Shown here in pieces: positions 7,634 through 14,778 of a DNA stretch of 17,823 bases; the stretch's first letter is position 1; every line of letters starts with the position of its first letter. Made by a program: the position numbers and the translations under genes. The notes beneath the pieces are model-generated. The model saw nothing but the letters and a program-made list of their open reading frames with translations, was not told the DNA's origin and searched no databases. This DNA comes from Spirochaetota bacterium (GTDB lineage: Bacteria; Spirochaetota; Spirochaetia; DSM-27196; PWMO01), in contig JAAAOH010000317.1 of NCBI GenBank assembly GCA_009908925.1, positions 1-17,823 of the forward strand, in the 5' to 3' direction.

Positions 7634-8193
7634 TGCAGAAACTCGTCGAAATCGGTGGCCGTCTGGCGATTATCTGTACTGTTGCCGCTCTGGTGCTCGC
7701 GCTCGTCAATGCGGTCACTGCGCCGGTCATCGCGGAGAACCGGCAGGAGGCGCTCGACGCGGCGCTGCAGCAGATCGTCGGCGATGCGGAGGTCGGTGAC
7801 CGCATCCCCGTCGGCGGGGAGGAGAGCGAGATCGTGCGCGCCTACTACCCCGTGGGCACATCGGGACCGCCGGCCACGCGCTACGTGGTTGAGCTTCTCG
7901 GCTCCGGATACGGCGGTGAGATGCAGCTCCTTGCCGGTATCGCCGCCGACGGGGAGGTTTTTTCCGCGGTGCTCATGCAGAACTCCGAGACACCCGGTCT
8001 CGGCAAGGAAGCCGAGCGTCCCGGGTACATGGAGGGTAAGTTCATCGGCAAAGGTGATGAGGAGCCGATTCCCGCCACGAAGAGCGACCTGCCGCCGGAG
8101 GAAGCCGAGGCGGTATCCGGCTCGACGGTAACCTTCATGGGCATTGCCGACGCCCTGCGGGCAGGCTCAAGGTTCGTGAAAGAGAGGCTGTAG
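7633..8193 (+). CDS. rnfG: Rnf electron transport complex subunit G (covalent FMN)
   Basis: A 186-residue single-anchor subunit; the N-terminal membrane helix is at about 9-32 and the rest faces outside. The FMN_bind domain is recognised by YGGEMQLLAGI (93-103), the ETPGLG loop (119-124) and the flavinylation site SGSTVT (162-167). T165 should carry FMN. The usual motif is S/TGAT; here the third position is Ser (SGST), a mild variant. An alternative GTG start at 7630 exists, but ATG 7633 is favoured because AGGAAG lies at a good distance and it overlaps the rnfD stop as TGATG. The TAG stop ends at 8193, just before the rnfE start. Confidence 0.94.
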   Translation: MQKLVEIGGRLAIICTVAALVLALVNAVTAPVIAENRQEALDAALQQIVGDAEVGDRIPVGGEESEIVRAYYPVGTSGPPATRYVVELLGSGYGGEMQLLAGIAADGEVFSAVLMQNSETPGLGKEAERPGYMEGKFIGKGDEEPIPATKSDLPPEEAEAVSGSTVTFMGIADALRAGSRFVKERL

Positions 8194-8195
8194 TG

Positions 8196-8861
8196 ATGCT
8201 CGACGAGTTCAACAAGGGGATATTCCGGGAGAATCCCGTATTCGTGATGGCCCTCGGGCTCTGTCCCGCCCTCGCGGTGTCCGGGCAGGTGGTCAATGCC
8301 CTCGGTATGGGGGCGGCCGTGTTGTTCGTGCTCCTCAGCGCGAACGTGTTCGTTTCGCTTCTGAAGGACTTCATACCGCCGAAGGTCCGCATTCCCGCGT
8401 ATATCGTCATCATTGCGAGCTTCGTGACCATCGTCGATCTGACGATGCAGGCCTACCTCCCGGCGCTCTCGGCGTCACTTGGCGTGTTCGTCCAGCTCAT
8501 CGTGGTGAACTGCATCATCCTCGGGCGCGCCGAGGCCTTCGCGAGCAGGAGTACGACGGCGAGCTCGGCGGTCGATGCCCTCGGCATGGCGGTGGGCTTT
8601 ACGATCGGGCTCACGGCCATCGCGCTCGTGCGCGAGGTGCTCGGGGCCGGTACCATCACGCTGTTTCCCCTCGGCGCGTTCAACGGCACGATCAACATCC
8701 CGGGTATCGTCGACTCGCCCGCCCGCGTCATGGCGCTGCCCGCCGGCGCGCTCCTCGCCATCGGCTTCCTGATGGCCGGATTCAACGCACTGAAGGCGAA
8801 GCTGGATGCCCGAGAGGCCCGCCGCCGGGCCGCCGCCGGGTCCGAGCCCGAGGCGGCATAG
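8196..8861 (+). CDS. rnfE: Rnf electron transport complex subunit E (integral membrane)
   Basis: A 221-residue polytopic subunit of the RnfA/RnfE pair that forms the membrane core and holds a [2Fe-2S] centre between half-helices. Diagnostic blocks are NPVFVMALGLCPALAVS (13-29, with C23) and IVVNCIILGRAEAFA (102-116, with C106). About six membrane helices can be counted, and the charged Ala/Arg/Glu tail (after about 200) is normal in family members. ATG 8196 is preferred over an adjacent GTG (8193), which would overlap the rnfG stop; GAGAGG lies upstream. A GGAGGA site for rnfA lies directly after its TAG. Confidence 0.95.
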   Translation: MLDEFNKGIFRENPVFVMALGLCPALAVSGQVVNALGMGAAVLFVLLSANVFVSLLKDFIPPKVRIPAYIVIIASFVTIVDLTMQAYLPALSASLGVFVQLIVVNCIILGRAEAFASRSTTASSAVDALGMAVGFTIGLTAIALVREVLGAGTITLFPLGAFNGTINIPGIVDSPARVMALPAGALLAIGFLMAGFNALKAKLDAREARRRAAAGSEPEAA

Positions 8862-8870
8862 GAGGACGGT

Positions 8871-9461
8871 ATGAGCTACGTCGGCATCATCATAACCTAC
8901 GTGTTCGTCAGCAACTTCATCCTGACGCAGTTTCTCGGCCTCTGCCCCTTCATCGGTGTGTCGAAGAAGGTTGAGTCGGCTATCGGGATGGGAATGGCGG
9001 TTACCTTCGTGATGTCCATGGCATCCATTACCACATGGGCCATCTACCGGTTGCTTCTCGTGCCCCTGGGCATTCAGTTTCTGCAGACCGTCACCTTCAT
9101 CCTGGTCATTGCGACCCTCGTACAGCTCGTGGAGATGGTCGTGCAGAAGGTCTCCCCGCCGCTCTACAAGGCTCTCGGGATTTACCTGCCGCTGATTACT
9201 ACGAACTGCGCGATCCTCGGAATCGCGCTCATTGCCGTGCGCAACGAGTACGGTCCGCTGGAGAGCTTCGTGGCGGGCTTTTCGGCCGGACTCGGTTTCA
9301 TGCTGGCCCTGCTTCTGATGTCGACGCTGCGCGAGAAGCTCGAGAGCGAGTGGGTGCCGAAGCACTTCCGCGGCGCGCCGATCGCCTTTGTGACCGGTGG
9401 GCTGATGGCGCTTGCATTCATGGCATTCGACAAGGCGCTACTGACCAACCTCATCGGCTGA
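8871..9461 (+). CDS. rnfA: Rnf electron transport complex subunit A (integral membrane)
   Basis: A 196-residue, six-helix membrane subunit paired with RnfE. Family blocks are FVSNFILTQFLGLCPFIGVS (12-31, with C25) and LPLITTNCAILGIAL (106-120, with C113); these two cysteines are expected to help ligate the shared [2Fe-2S] cluster. The length equals that of typical RnfA, with no truncation or extension. A strong GGAGGA ribosome site sits six bases before the ATG, the best in the cluster. The gap to rnfB is 21 bases, the largest within the Rnf genes. Confidence 0.96.
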   Translation: MSYVGIIITYVFVSNFILTQFLGLCPFIGVSKKVESAIGMGMAVTFVMSMASITTWAIYRLLLVPLGIQFLQTVTFILVIATLVQLVEMVVQKVSPPLYKALGIYLPLITTNCAILGIALIAVRNEYGPLESFVAGFSAGLGFMLALLLMSTLREKLESEWVPKHFRGAPIAFVTGGLMALAFMAFDKALLTNLIG

Positions 9462-9482
9462 GAATAAGGAGCTCGAGAGCTT

Positions 9483-10391
9483 ATGGCTATGACGATTCTG
9501 TACGCGCTTCTGGTGGTCGGCTTTCTCGGCGCCCTCTTCGGGTTCGGGCTTGCCTTTGCGTCGAATGCGCTCGCGGTGAAGAAGGACGAGCGCGTCGAGG
9601 CGGTCGAAAAAGCTCTGCCGGGCCTCAATTGCGGTGCCTGCGGGTATGCGGGCTGCGGCGCCTACGCCGAGGCTATCGTGAATCAGGGCGAGAAGCTCAC
9701 CCTCTGCGGACCCGGAGGAAACGACGCCGCGGCGGCGATTGCGAAGATCATGGGGAAGGACATCGATCTCTCGGCGGAGAAAATGGTTGCCCAGGTGCAC
9801 TGTCGCGGCGGCCGGGATGTGTCGAGCTACGAGTTCAACTATCAGGGGATGGAGGACTGCACGGCGCTCCACCTCCTCTACGGCGGCGATAAGGTGTGCA
9901 AGGAAGGTTGCCTGGGCCTCGGGTCCTGCATTCGCGTCTGCCCCGTGGATGCGATAGACTATGACGAGGACGGCAAGGTCCGGGTGGACAAGGACGTGTG
10001 CATTTCCTGCGGAAAATGCATCGAGATCTGTCCGACCGGCGTGATCAAATGGGTGCCGTACTCGGCCGACTATATCGTCGCGTGCAACAATACCGACACG
10101 GGCAAGAATGTGAGAAAATACTGCTCGGTCGGCTGCATCGCCTGTAAGCTCTGCGAGAAGAAATCGCCCGAGGGCGGATACGTGGTGGAGAACAACCTTT
10201 CCAGGATCGACTACAGCCGGACGGGAGACCGATCCCCGGGGGCGGAGAAATGTCCGCCAAAGTGCATCATTCAGGTCGGCGAAACTTTACAAAGCACAGC
10301 AGCCCACGTAGAATCCCAACATGCTTCCGACGGTGACCAGGCTGTAGCCGTCGGTGAGCAGCCCGATCGGGATTCGAATGAAAAAAATTAA
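9483..10391 (+). CDS. rnfB: Rnf electron transport complex subunit B (multi-cluster ferredoxin entry subunit)
   Basis: A 302-residue subunit that receives electrons from ferredoxin. An N-terminal membrane anchor (about 5-27) is followed by the Fe-S domain CGACGYAGCGAYA with Cys 50, 53, 58 and 75. A ferredoxin-like region has Cys 139, 143, 149, 153 (CKEGCLGLGSCIRVCP) and Cys 173, 176, 179, 183 (CISCGKCIEICP). A further C-terminal set follows: Cys 201, 214, 218, 221, 224, 257 and 261. This extended complement resembles clostridial and acetogen RnfB more than the short proteobacterial type. After the KCPPKCIIQV end (about 264) comes a tail of some 38 polar residues with no family match that I recognise. 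It runs 14 bases into the next gene. AAGGAG lies 13 bases before the ATG, with GAGAG closer; ATG 9489 is an alternative start. Confidence 0.95.
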   Translation: MAMTILYALLVVGFLGALFGFGLAFASNALAVKKDERVEAVEKALPGLNCGACGYAGCGAYAEAIVNQGEKLTLCGPGGNDAAAAIAKIMGKDIDLSAEKMVAQVHCRGGRDVSSYEFNYQGMEDCTALHLLYGGDKVCKEGCLGLGSCIRVCPVDAIDYDEDGKVRVDKDVCISCGKCIEICPTGVIKWVPYSADYIVACNNTDTGKNVRKYCSVGCIACKLCEKKSPEGGYVVENNLSRIDYSRTGDRSPGAEKCPPKCIIQVGETLQSTAAHVESQHASDGDQAVAVGEQPDRDSNEKN

Positions 10392-12384
10392 GCTGATTTT
10401 TGGTACGACAAACAGTCAGCCTGTCGGTGCTACCGATGAGGAAATCGAGGCCGTCTACCAGAAGTCCTACAAGCCATTCATTCGCGCGCTCTACAACGCG
10501 CCACACGTGCGGGCAACACTTCACTACTCGGGACGACTCCTGCAGTGGCTGGAACGACACCATTCGGAGTTCATCGACGTGCTCTCCGAGCTCGTCGGGC
10601 GCAAGCAGGTCGAGCTTCTCGGCGGCGGCTTCTACGAGCCGATCTTCCCGCTCATCCCGCGGGCCGACCGTCTCGGGCAGATCGAACGACTGACCACCTA
10701 CCTGCGAAAACTCTTCGGCAAGCGGCCCCGGGGTTTGTGGGTCACCAGGCAGGTCTGGGATCCCATGCTGCCCTCACTGCTGAAGACGAGCGGAATGGAG
10801 TATACGTTCCTCAGCGACTATCAGTTCATCGCCGGCGGCATACCTGCGGATCCCGTCCACAATCCGTGCATCACCGAGGACGAGGGTAAGATGATCATCG
10901 TCTTTCCCATTGCGAGCGAGCTGCGAACAGCCTGCAACGAAGGGCGTGTCGACGGCATCCGCGGGTATCTGAGCGATGTGGCGACCGAGGACGAGGACCG
11001 CGTGGTCTCTCTGCTCTGTCCGGGTGAGTTACTGCAGCCGGGGACGGACGAAGAGCATGGCTTCGACGAGACACTGATCCGCGGCCTTTTTGCCCTGCTC
11101 GAGGACGAATCCTCCTGGGCCATGACGGTAACCCCCACCCGCTATCTCAAGAAAGCCTCTCCGCGGGTCCGAGGCTACTTCCCCCAGGCCGCGTTCGACC
11201 CGGACTCCCTCGGACGGAGTCGAGCCGCCGCGCACGATGCCTCGGTGGAAGCCCGCGCCGACGGCTATCTGCCCGGCACGTCGTTCCGCACCCTTCTCAC
11301 GCGCCATGCCGAGAGCAATCTGATGTACGCGAAGATGCACTACATCCACATCCTCGTGAATCAGATCCGCGGGGACAAGTACCGCAAGCAGCTCGCCCGC
11401 GAAGAGCTGTGGAGGGGGCAGTGCAGTTCCGCGTACTGGGCCGGCGGAATCGGCGGCGGGCTCTACTCGAACCGCCTGCGGAAGAATGTCTATTCCTCTC
11501 TGATCGAGGCCGAGAAGGTCACCCGTGAGAAGGGCATCTTCAGCCCCTCCATCATCACCGTGGACTTCGACATGGACGGCCTCTCGGAGTTTCTCTACCA
11601 GGGCCAGGAGCTCAACGCCTACGTGCACAAGCAGGGTGGCGTGGTCTTCGAGCTCGACTACCTGCCGTCTCCCTGGAACTACGGTGATTCTCTCTCCGCC
11701 GACATCGGAACGTCGCCGCCGTCGGGCCGCAACCGCCTGCCCTATACGCGCAACCTCTTCGTGGATCATTTCTTCGAGCCTGACCGAGCCGTTCCCCTTG
11801 GTTCCGGCGACGCGGGTTCGGATGAGAATGAGGCAAGCGACCGCGAGCTCGGCGACTTCGTTACACGCCTATACGCGGTTCGGCAGCTCAGCAAGGACGG
11901 GCACCGCATCCATTTTGCGGCGCTCGGACGGGTCCGGACCGGAGAGGCCGATGTGCCGGTGGAGGTCTACAAGGAGTACGCGTTCGAGGGCGCAACGCTC
12001 CATGTCACCTATCACGTGAGAAATCGTGGCGAGGAGCATCTGCGCACCGGTTTCGGTTCGGAGATCAACCTTTCGCTCGGCGCCAACGACGGTGAGGCAG
12101 CCCACATCCTTGCGGGAGGCGGCTCCGGTGCAACCATTTCCGCGGAGACCGCCGATTCCATAGACGGCGTCGACCGTGTCAGGGTCTACGATCTCGCCCG
12201 GGACGTGACGCTGCAGCTGCGCTACGGCGACCCGGCGTTCCTCAGCGTGGCGCCGGTCTGCGTCGGCAGCGACGACCGGCCGGCGAGCTATCAGAGCTCC
12301 TGCCTGTTCCCCCAGTGGCAGCTCGATCTCGCAGCCGGCGGGGAGTGGACGCAGAAGTTGAGCCTCTCTCTCGTGGCGGAATGA
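10378..12384 (+). CDS. GH57-family 4-alpha-glucanotransferase homologue lacking catalytic residues (probable pseudoenzyme)
   Basis: The 668-residue protein follows the GH57 4-alpha-glucanotransferase/AmyA fold from its first residues (MKKIKLIFG). The C-terminal half (about 395-668) reads as the DUF1925/DUF1926 beta-rich domains (VDFDMDGLSEFLYQ onward). The motifs around the active site are recognisable but altered. The usual HxHQP is T11-N-S13-QP. The usual LTERVWQPE, with the nucleophile Glu, is VTRQVWDPM (122-130) with Arg at that place. DDYHF is SDYQF (146-150). The FHDDGE acid/base motif is LLCPGE (212-217). NDxYWHG is SSAYWAG (349-355). Structural parts such as GFYEP (84-88) and AESNLM (311-316) remain. 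Comparison is from memory of Thermococcus litoralis GTase. No frameshift or stop is seen, so selection for a non-catalytic role is likely (inference). ATG 10378 aligns with family starts; an upstream GTG (10354) is possible but adds unmatched residues. Confidence 0.88.
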   Translation: MKKIKLIFGTTNSQPVGATDEEIEAVYQKSYKPFIRALYNAPHVRATLHYSGRLLQWLERHHSEFIDVLSELVGRKQVELLGGGFYEPIFPLIPRADRLGQIERLTTYLRKLFGKRPRGLWVTRQVWDPMLPSLLKTSGMEYTFLSDYQFIAGGIPADPVHNPCITEDEGKMIIVFPIASELRTACNEGRVDGIRGYLSDVATEDEDRVVSLLCPGELLQPGTDEEHGFDETLIRGLFALLEDESSWAMTVTPTRYLKKASPRVRGYFPQAAFDPDSLGRSRAAAHDASVEARADGYLPGTSFRTLLTRHAESNLMYAKMHYIHILVNQIRGDKYRKQLAREELWRGQCSSAYWAGGIGGGLYSNRLRKNVYSSLIEAEKVTREKGIFSPSIITVDFDMDGLSEFLYQGQELNAYVHKQGGVVFELDYLPSPWNYGDSLSADIGTSPPSGRNRLPYTRNLFVDHFFEPDRAVPLGSGDAGSDENEASDRELGDFVTRLYAVRQLSKDGHRIHFAALGRVRTGEADVPVEVYKEYAFEGATLHVTYHVRNRGEEHLRTGFGSEINLSLGANDGEAAHILAGGGSGATISAETADSIDGVDRVRVYDLARDVTLQLRYGDPAFLSVAPVCVGSDDRPASYQSSCLFPQWQLDLAAGGEWTQKLSLSLVAE

Positions 12385-12394
12385 TCCCCGCAGA

Positions 12395-13327
12395 ATGATC
12401 GATATTCTCGGTATCGACTGCGCGACCGACCCCCGAAACACCGGTATCGCTCACGCGACACTCGAAGTCGGCTCTCACGGGGCCGCTGCCGGCAGCGGGG
12501 GTGGCGGCACGGCCGGCCCCGCAGGCGGCCCCGAGACCCGCGGACCCGACACCTCGAAGCCGGTCCTGCGCTATCTTGCCTCCGGCACTGCTGCGACCTC
12601 GACCGCCGAAACCCTCGCGGGGCTTCTCACCCCGGGGCGTCCGGCCCTTATCGGCCTCGACGCGCCGCTCGGCTGGCCTGCCGCCATGGGGCGGGTGCTC
12701 TCCGGACATCGGGCGGGCGAGTCCGTGGGCCTTCCGGCAAATGAGCTCTTCCGCCGCCACACCGACCGGGTCGTCCGTGAGCGCATCGGAAAGCAGCCCC
12801 TCGACGTCGGCGCCGACCGGATTGCGCGGACCGCCGTGGCGGCCCTGGATCTTCTTGCCGAGCTGCGGCGGCTGACGGGGCGAGCCCTGCCGGTGGCAAC
12901 GCGCGGAACGCCGCCGGCGCCGCCGGTGCCGGCAACACGGCCGGCCTCGGCTCCGCCCGGCGACGCGAGCGGGACCGCAGAGGGGCCGCTCACCCCCGAC
13001 GCCGCCCTGGAGGTCTATCCGGCCGGCAGGCTCATCGCCCTGCGCGGTGAGGGGTACCGTCGCGGTTACCGTGGGTCGGGACAGGCGGCCGAGGACATCC
13101 GGCGTGCCATGCTCCGCGATCTCGAAGCTGAGGTCCGCTACGAGGCCGACGCAGAGTCTGCAGTGGCCGACGTGGATCTTCTCGATGCCATCATCTGCGT
13201 CTGTGCCGTTGTGGATGTTCTGCGCGGGCACTGCACCCCGCCCGAGGCGCTCGGTCTGCCGCTCGATGAGATCGATCGCGAGGGATGGATCTGGCTACCG
13301 CTCAGCCTGCCGCGCGGCGGCTCTTAG
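12395..13327 (+). CDS. DUF429 protein (predicted RNase H-fold nuclease-like)
   Basis: A 310-residue member of the DUF429 family, predicted to adopt an RNase H-like fold; the true reaction is unknown. Visible family elements are GIDCATDP (6-13, D8), ALIGLDAPLGWP (84-95, D89), NELFRRHTDRVV (116-127), EVYPAG (206-211, E206) and DLLDAIICVCAV (261-272, D264). These acidic residues would form the metal site. Two low-complexity inserts interrupt the domain: a Gly/Ala-rich one at about 27-55 and a Pro/Ala-rich one at about 169-200. It starts 11 bases after the GH57 homologue and has no obvious ribosome site, so coupling to that gene is likely. Its TAG overlaps the TAA of the convergent FnIII/TPR gene. 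Confidence 0.8.
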   Translation: MIDILGIDCATDPRNTGIAHATLEVGSHGAAAGSGGGGTAGPAGGPETRGPDTSKPVLRYLASGTAATSTAETLAGLLTPGRPALIGLDAPLGWPAAMGRVLSGHRAGESVGLPANELFRRHTDRVVRERIGKQPLDVGADRIARTAVAALDLLAELRRLTGRALPVATRGTPPAPPVPATRPASAPPGDASGTAEGPLTPDAALEVYPAGRLIALRGEGYRRGYRGSGQAAEDIRRAMLRDLEAEVRYEADAESAVADVDLLDAIICVCAVVDVLRGHCTPPEALGLPLDEIDREGWIWLPLSLPRGGS

Positions 13328-14610
13328 CCGGAGGTGTCGCCGGAGGTGTCGCCGCCGCTCGCCTCGGCCGCCAGGTTCGAGAGAATGCGGTCGATCCAGC
13401 GGCGGGTTTCGAGGTAGTAGTCATCCTGCGCGAGTAGAAACTCGAGAAATGCCGTGCGGGGACGATCGGTGAAGTAGTAGGCCTGTGCGAGGTAGAAGTG
13501 CGCCCGCGAGGCGACCCGCGGGGGCAGGGAGGTCGAGAGCAGGTTTTCCAGAAGCATCTCCGCCTCCTGCCAGTTGCCGGCATCGAAGGCTCCCGTCGCG
13601 ATCGTGGAGAGGGCGTAGGCAGGCCCTTTCTCTGCGGTGCTGCGGTCCTCCCGGAGGACGACCGGCTCGAGCGGCTCCACCTGCGGTTCCGGGAGGCTCT
13701 CGAGAATACCGTTGACCGCGGCTTCCGTTTCCGCGTCCAGGGGCAGCCGCGGCTGCATCGCCACCGGGTTCTGCGGCAGCTGTGCGTCGCCGTCCTCGAG
13801 GGGCTCTGAAATGCGCAGGAAGGGGAGCGGGTTGCGCGAGCGCGGCCCGCCTTCGAACGGCGGAAGGGTGACCCGGGTCGTCGTCAGGGGGATCTCGACC
13901 GGTTCAGCGGTTACGGTGACCCCCGGCTCGAACCGCGGTTCGCCCTCTGCGAGGGACTCGGCGGGGAAGGCGCCGTAGTAGTAGCCGATGCCCGGGACGG
14001 GGAAGTCGGTGACGGGCGATTCCTCGGCGGCGAGCTCGGTGACACGTGTAGCCCGGGCCAGCGCGTCGGTGGAGTCGAGCGGTCGTGCGCTGCGGAAGAG
14101 CACCAGGCGGCGGTCCGACGGGGCGGCATCGATCTCGACCCGCACTTCGTCGGCACTGCGCTCGGCGGCTATCGCGCGCACCTCGGTGCGCACCTCTTCG
14201 GGCTCGAAGGTCTCGGTGATTCTCACCGCCTCGGTGGTTCGGTTGCGAAAGGGGATGAGCACGCGGTAGACGCTGCCCGCTCCGGTTTCGGCGACGACCG
14301 CGTAGTGATAACTGCCGGGCTCCGGTCGGTCGAGATAGGTCTCTGTGCCCGCTTCGACCGCCTCGAGCAGCGTCGCGTCTGCGAGGGTGTCCGCGGTGAT
14401 TTCCTCGGTATGGCGATAGACGCGGTAGCCCGCAACATCGGCCGCGGCATCCCGCCACGTCAGTCGCACCTCCGGATCGCGAACGGCTACACGCAGCCTC
14501 GATGGAAATGGTGCGAACACCCCGCCGTCCTGAGCCCTCGCCGGCGGCATGACGGCGATCGACGACAGTGCGAGAAACAGAACTGCAAGAGAGAACGCAC
14601 GACGGCTCAT
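13324..14610 (-). CDS. Secreted FnIII-like / TPR protein of unknown function
   Basis: A 428-residue protein with a signal peptide (1-27, ending PPARA-Q). Residues about 34-122 look like a fibronectin type III-like beta domain (RLRVAVRDPEVRLTWRD...VAGYRVYRH...YHYAVVAET). A second, similar domain lies at about 140-240. A Pro/Glu-rich linker (about 250-320) precedes TPR-like helices at about 328-412 (GAFDAGNWQEAEMLLENLL, AHFYLAQAYYF). The last residues are a short repeat, SGGDTSGDTSG, encoded by two 12-base DNA copies. Export to the periplasm or outer membrane is expected; partner or ligand is unknown. The frame is open to 14721, but ATG 14610 begins exactly at the signal peptide and has GAGAG just upstream. 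It is convergent with the DUF429 gene and about 170 bases downstream of the encapsulin gene on the same strand. Confidence 0.75.
   Translation of the reverse strand: MSRRAFSLAVLFLALSSIAVMPPARAQDGGVFAPFPSRLRVAVRDPEVRLTWRDAAADVAGYRVYRHTEEITADTLADATLLEAVEAGTETYLDRPEPGSYHYAVVAETGAGSVYRVLIPFRNRTTEAVRITETFEPEEVRTEVRAIAAERSADEVRVEIDAAPSDRRLVLFRSARPLDSTDALARATRVTELAAEESPVTDFPVPGIGYYYGAFPAESLAEGEPRFEPGVTVTAEPVEIPLTTTRVTLPPFEGGPRSRNPLPFLRISEPLEDGDAQLPQNPVAMQPRLPLDAETEAAVNGILESLPEPQVEPLEPVVLREDRSTAEKGPAYALSTIATGAFDAGNWQEAEMLLENLLSTSLPPRVASRAHFYLAQAYYFTDRPRTAFLEFLLAQDDYYLETRRWIDRILSNLAAEASGGDTSGDTSG
13328..13351. repeat. Two tandem 12-bp copies at the 3' end of the FnIII/TPR gene
   Basis: CCGGAGGTGTCG occurs twice in direct succession (13328-13339 and 13340-13351). 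In the minus-strand gene it encodes the C-terminal repeat of Ser-Gly-Asp-Thr type. It may vary in copy number by slippage; with two copies this is a minor feature. Confidence 0.7.
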
Positions 14611-14617
14611 CACTCTC

Positions 14618-14647
14618 ACTATAATCGGCGGTGATTCGTCCTGTCTA
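14618..14647 (-). promoter_or_regulatory. Candidate sigma70-type promoter for the FnIII/TPR gene
   Basis: On the minus strand, TAGACA (14647-14642, five of six to TTGACA) is followed after 18 bases by TATAGT (14623-14618, five of six to TATAAT). The expected start of transcription falls at or next to the ATG at 14610, so the message would be leaderless or nearly so. The GAGAG just before the ATG would then lie outside the transcript, which argues for caution. Confidence 0.4.
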
Positions 14648-14682
14648 TAGAGCCGACGCGCAGGAGGGACTGATGGACCGGG

Positions 14683-14761
14683 CGGGGGCGGAGCCTCAGC
14701 ACCGCCCCCGTCAGCGGCCATTCGGGCTGTAATCAGCCGCCACGCGAGGTGCTGCTCGCGT
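14683..14761 (-). terminator. Cluster of three hairpins after the encapsulin gene
   Basis: The 168-base gap between the encapsulin stop and the FnIII/TPR start has three inverted repeats. They are a 7-bp stem with 6-base loop (14742-14761), a 5-bp stem with 4-base loop (14725-14738) and a 9-bp G/C stem with 10-base loop (14683-14710). None is followed by a T-run on the minus strand, so a standard intrinsic terminator is not shown; the stems may stabilise the 3' end or help termination. No gene is seen in the gap. Confidence 0.35.
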
Positions 14762-14778
14762 CGCTACGCGGGCTGCTT

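Noticed and set aside
8475..9365. A 296-codon minus-strand frame opposite rnfE and rnfA
   Set aside because: Its His/Glu/Arg-rich translation matches no family and spans two real genes on the other strand.
13324..13327. Overlapping convergent stop codons (TTAG) as a possible special signal
   Set aside because: It is a notable compact arrangement, but no hairpin or other structure is present there; it is most likely just dense packing.
14611..14721. Upstream extension of the FnIII/TPR protein to 14721
   Set aside because: It would place a Pro-rich stretch before a clear signal peptide.
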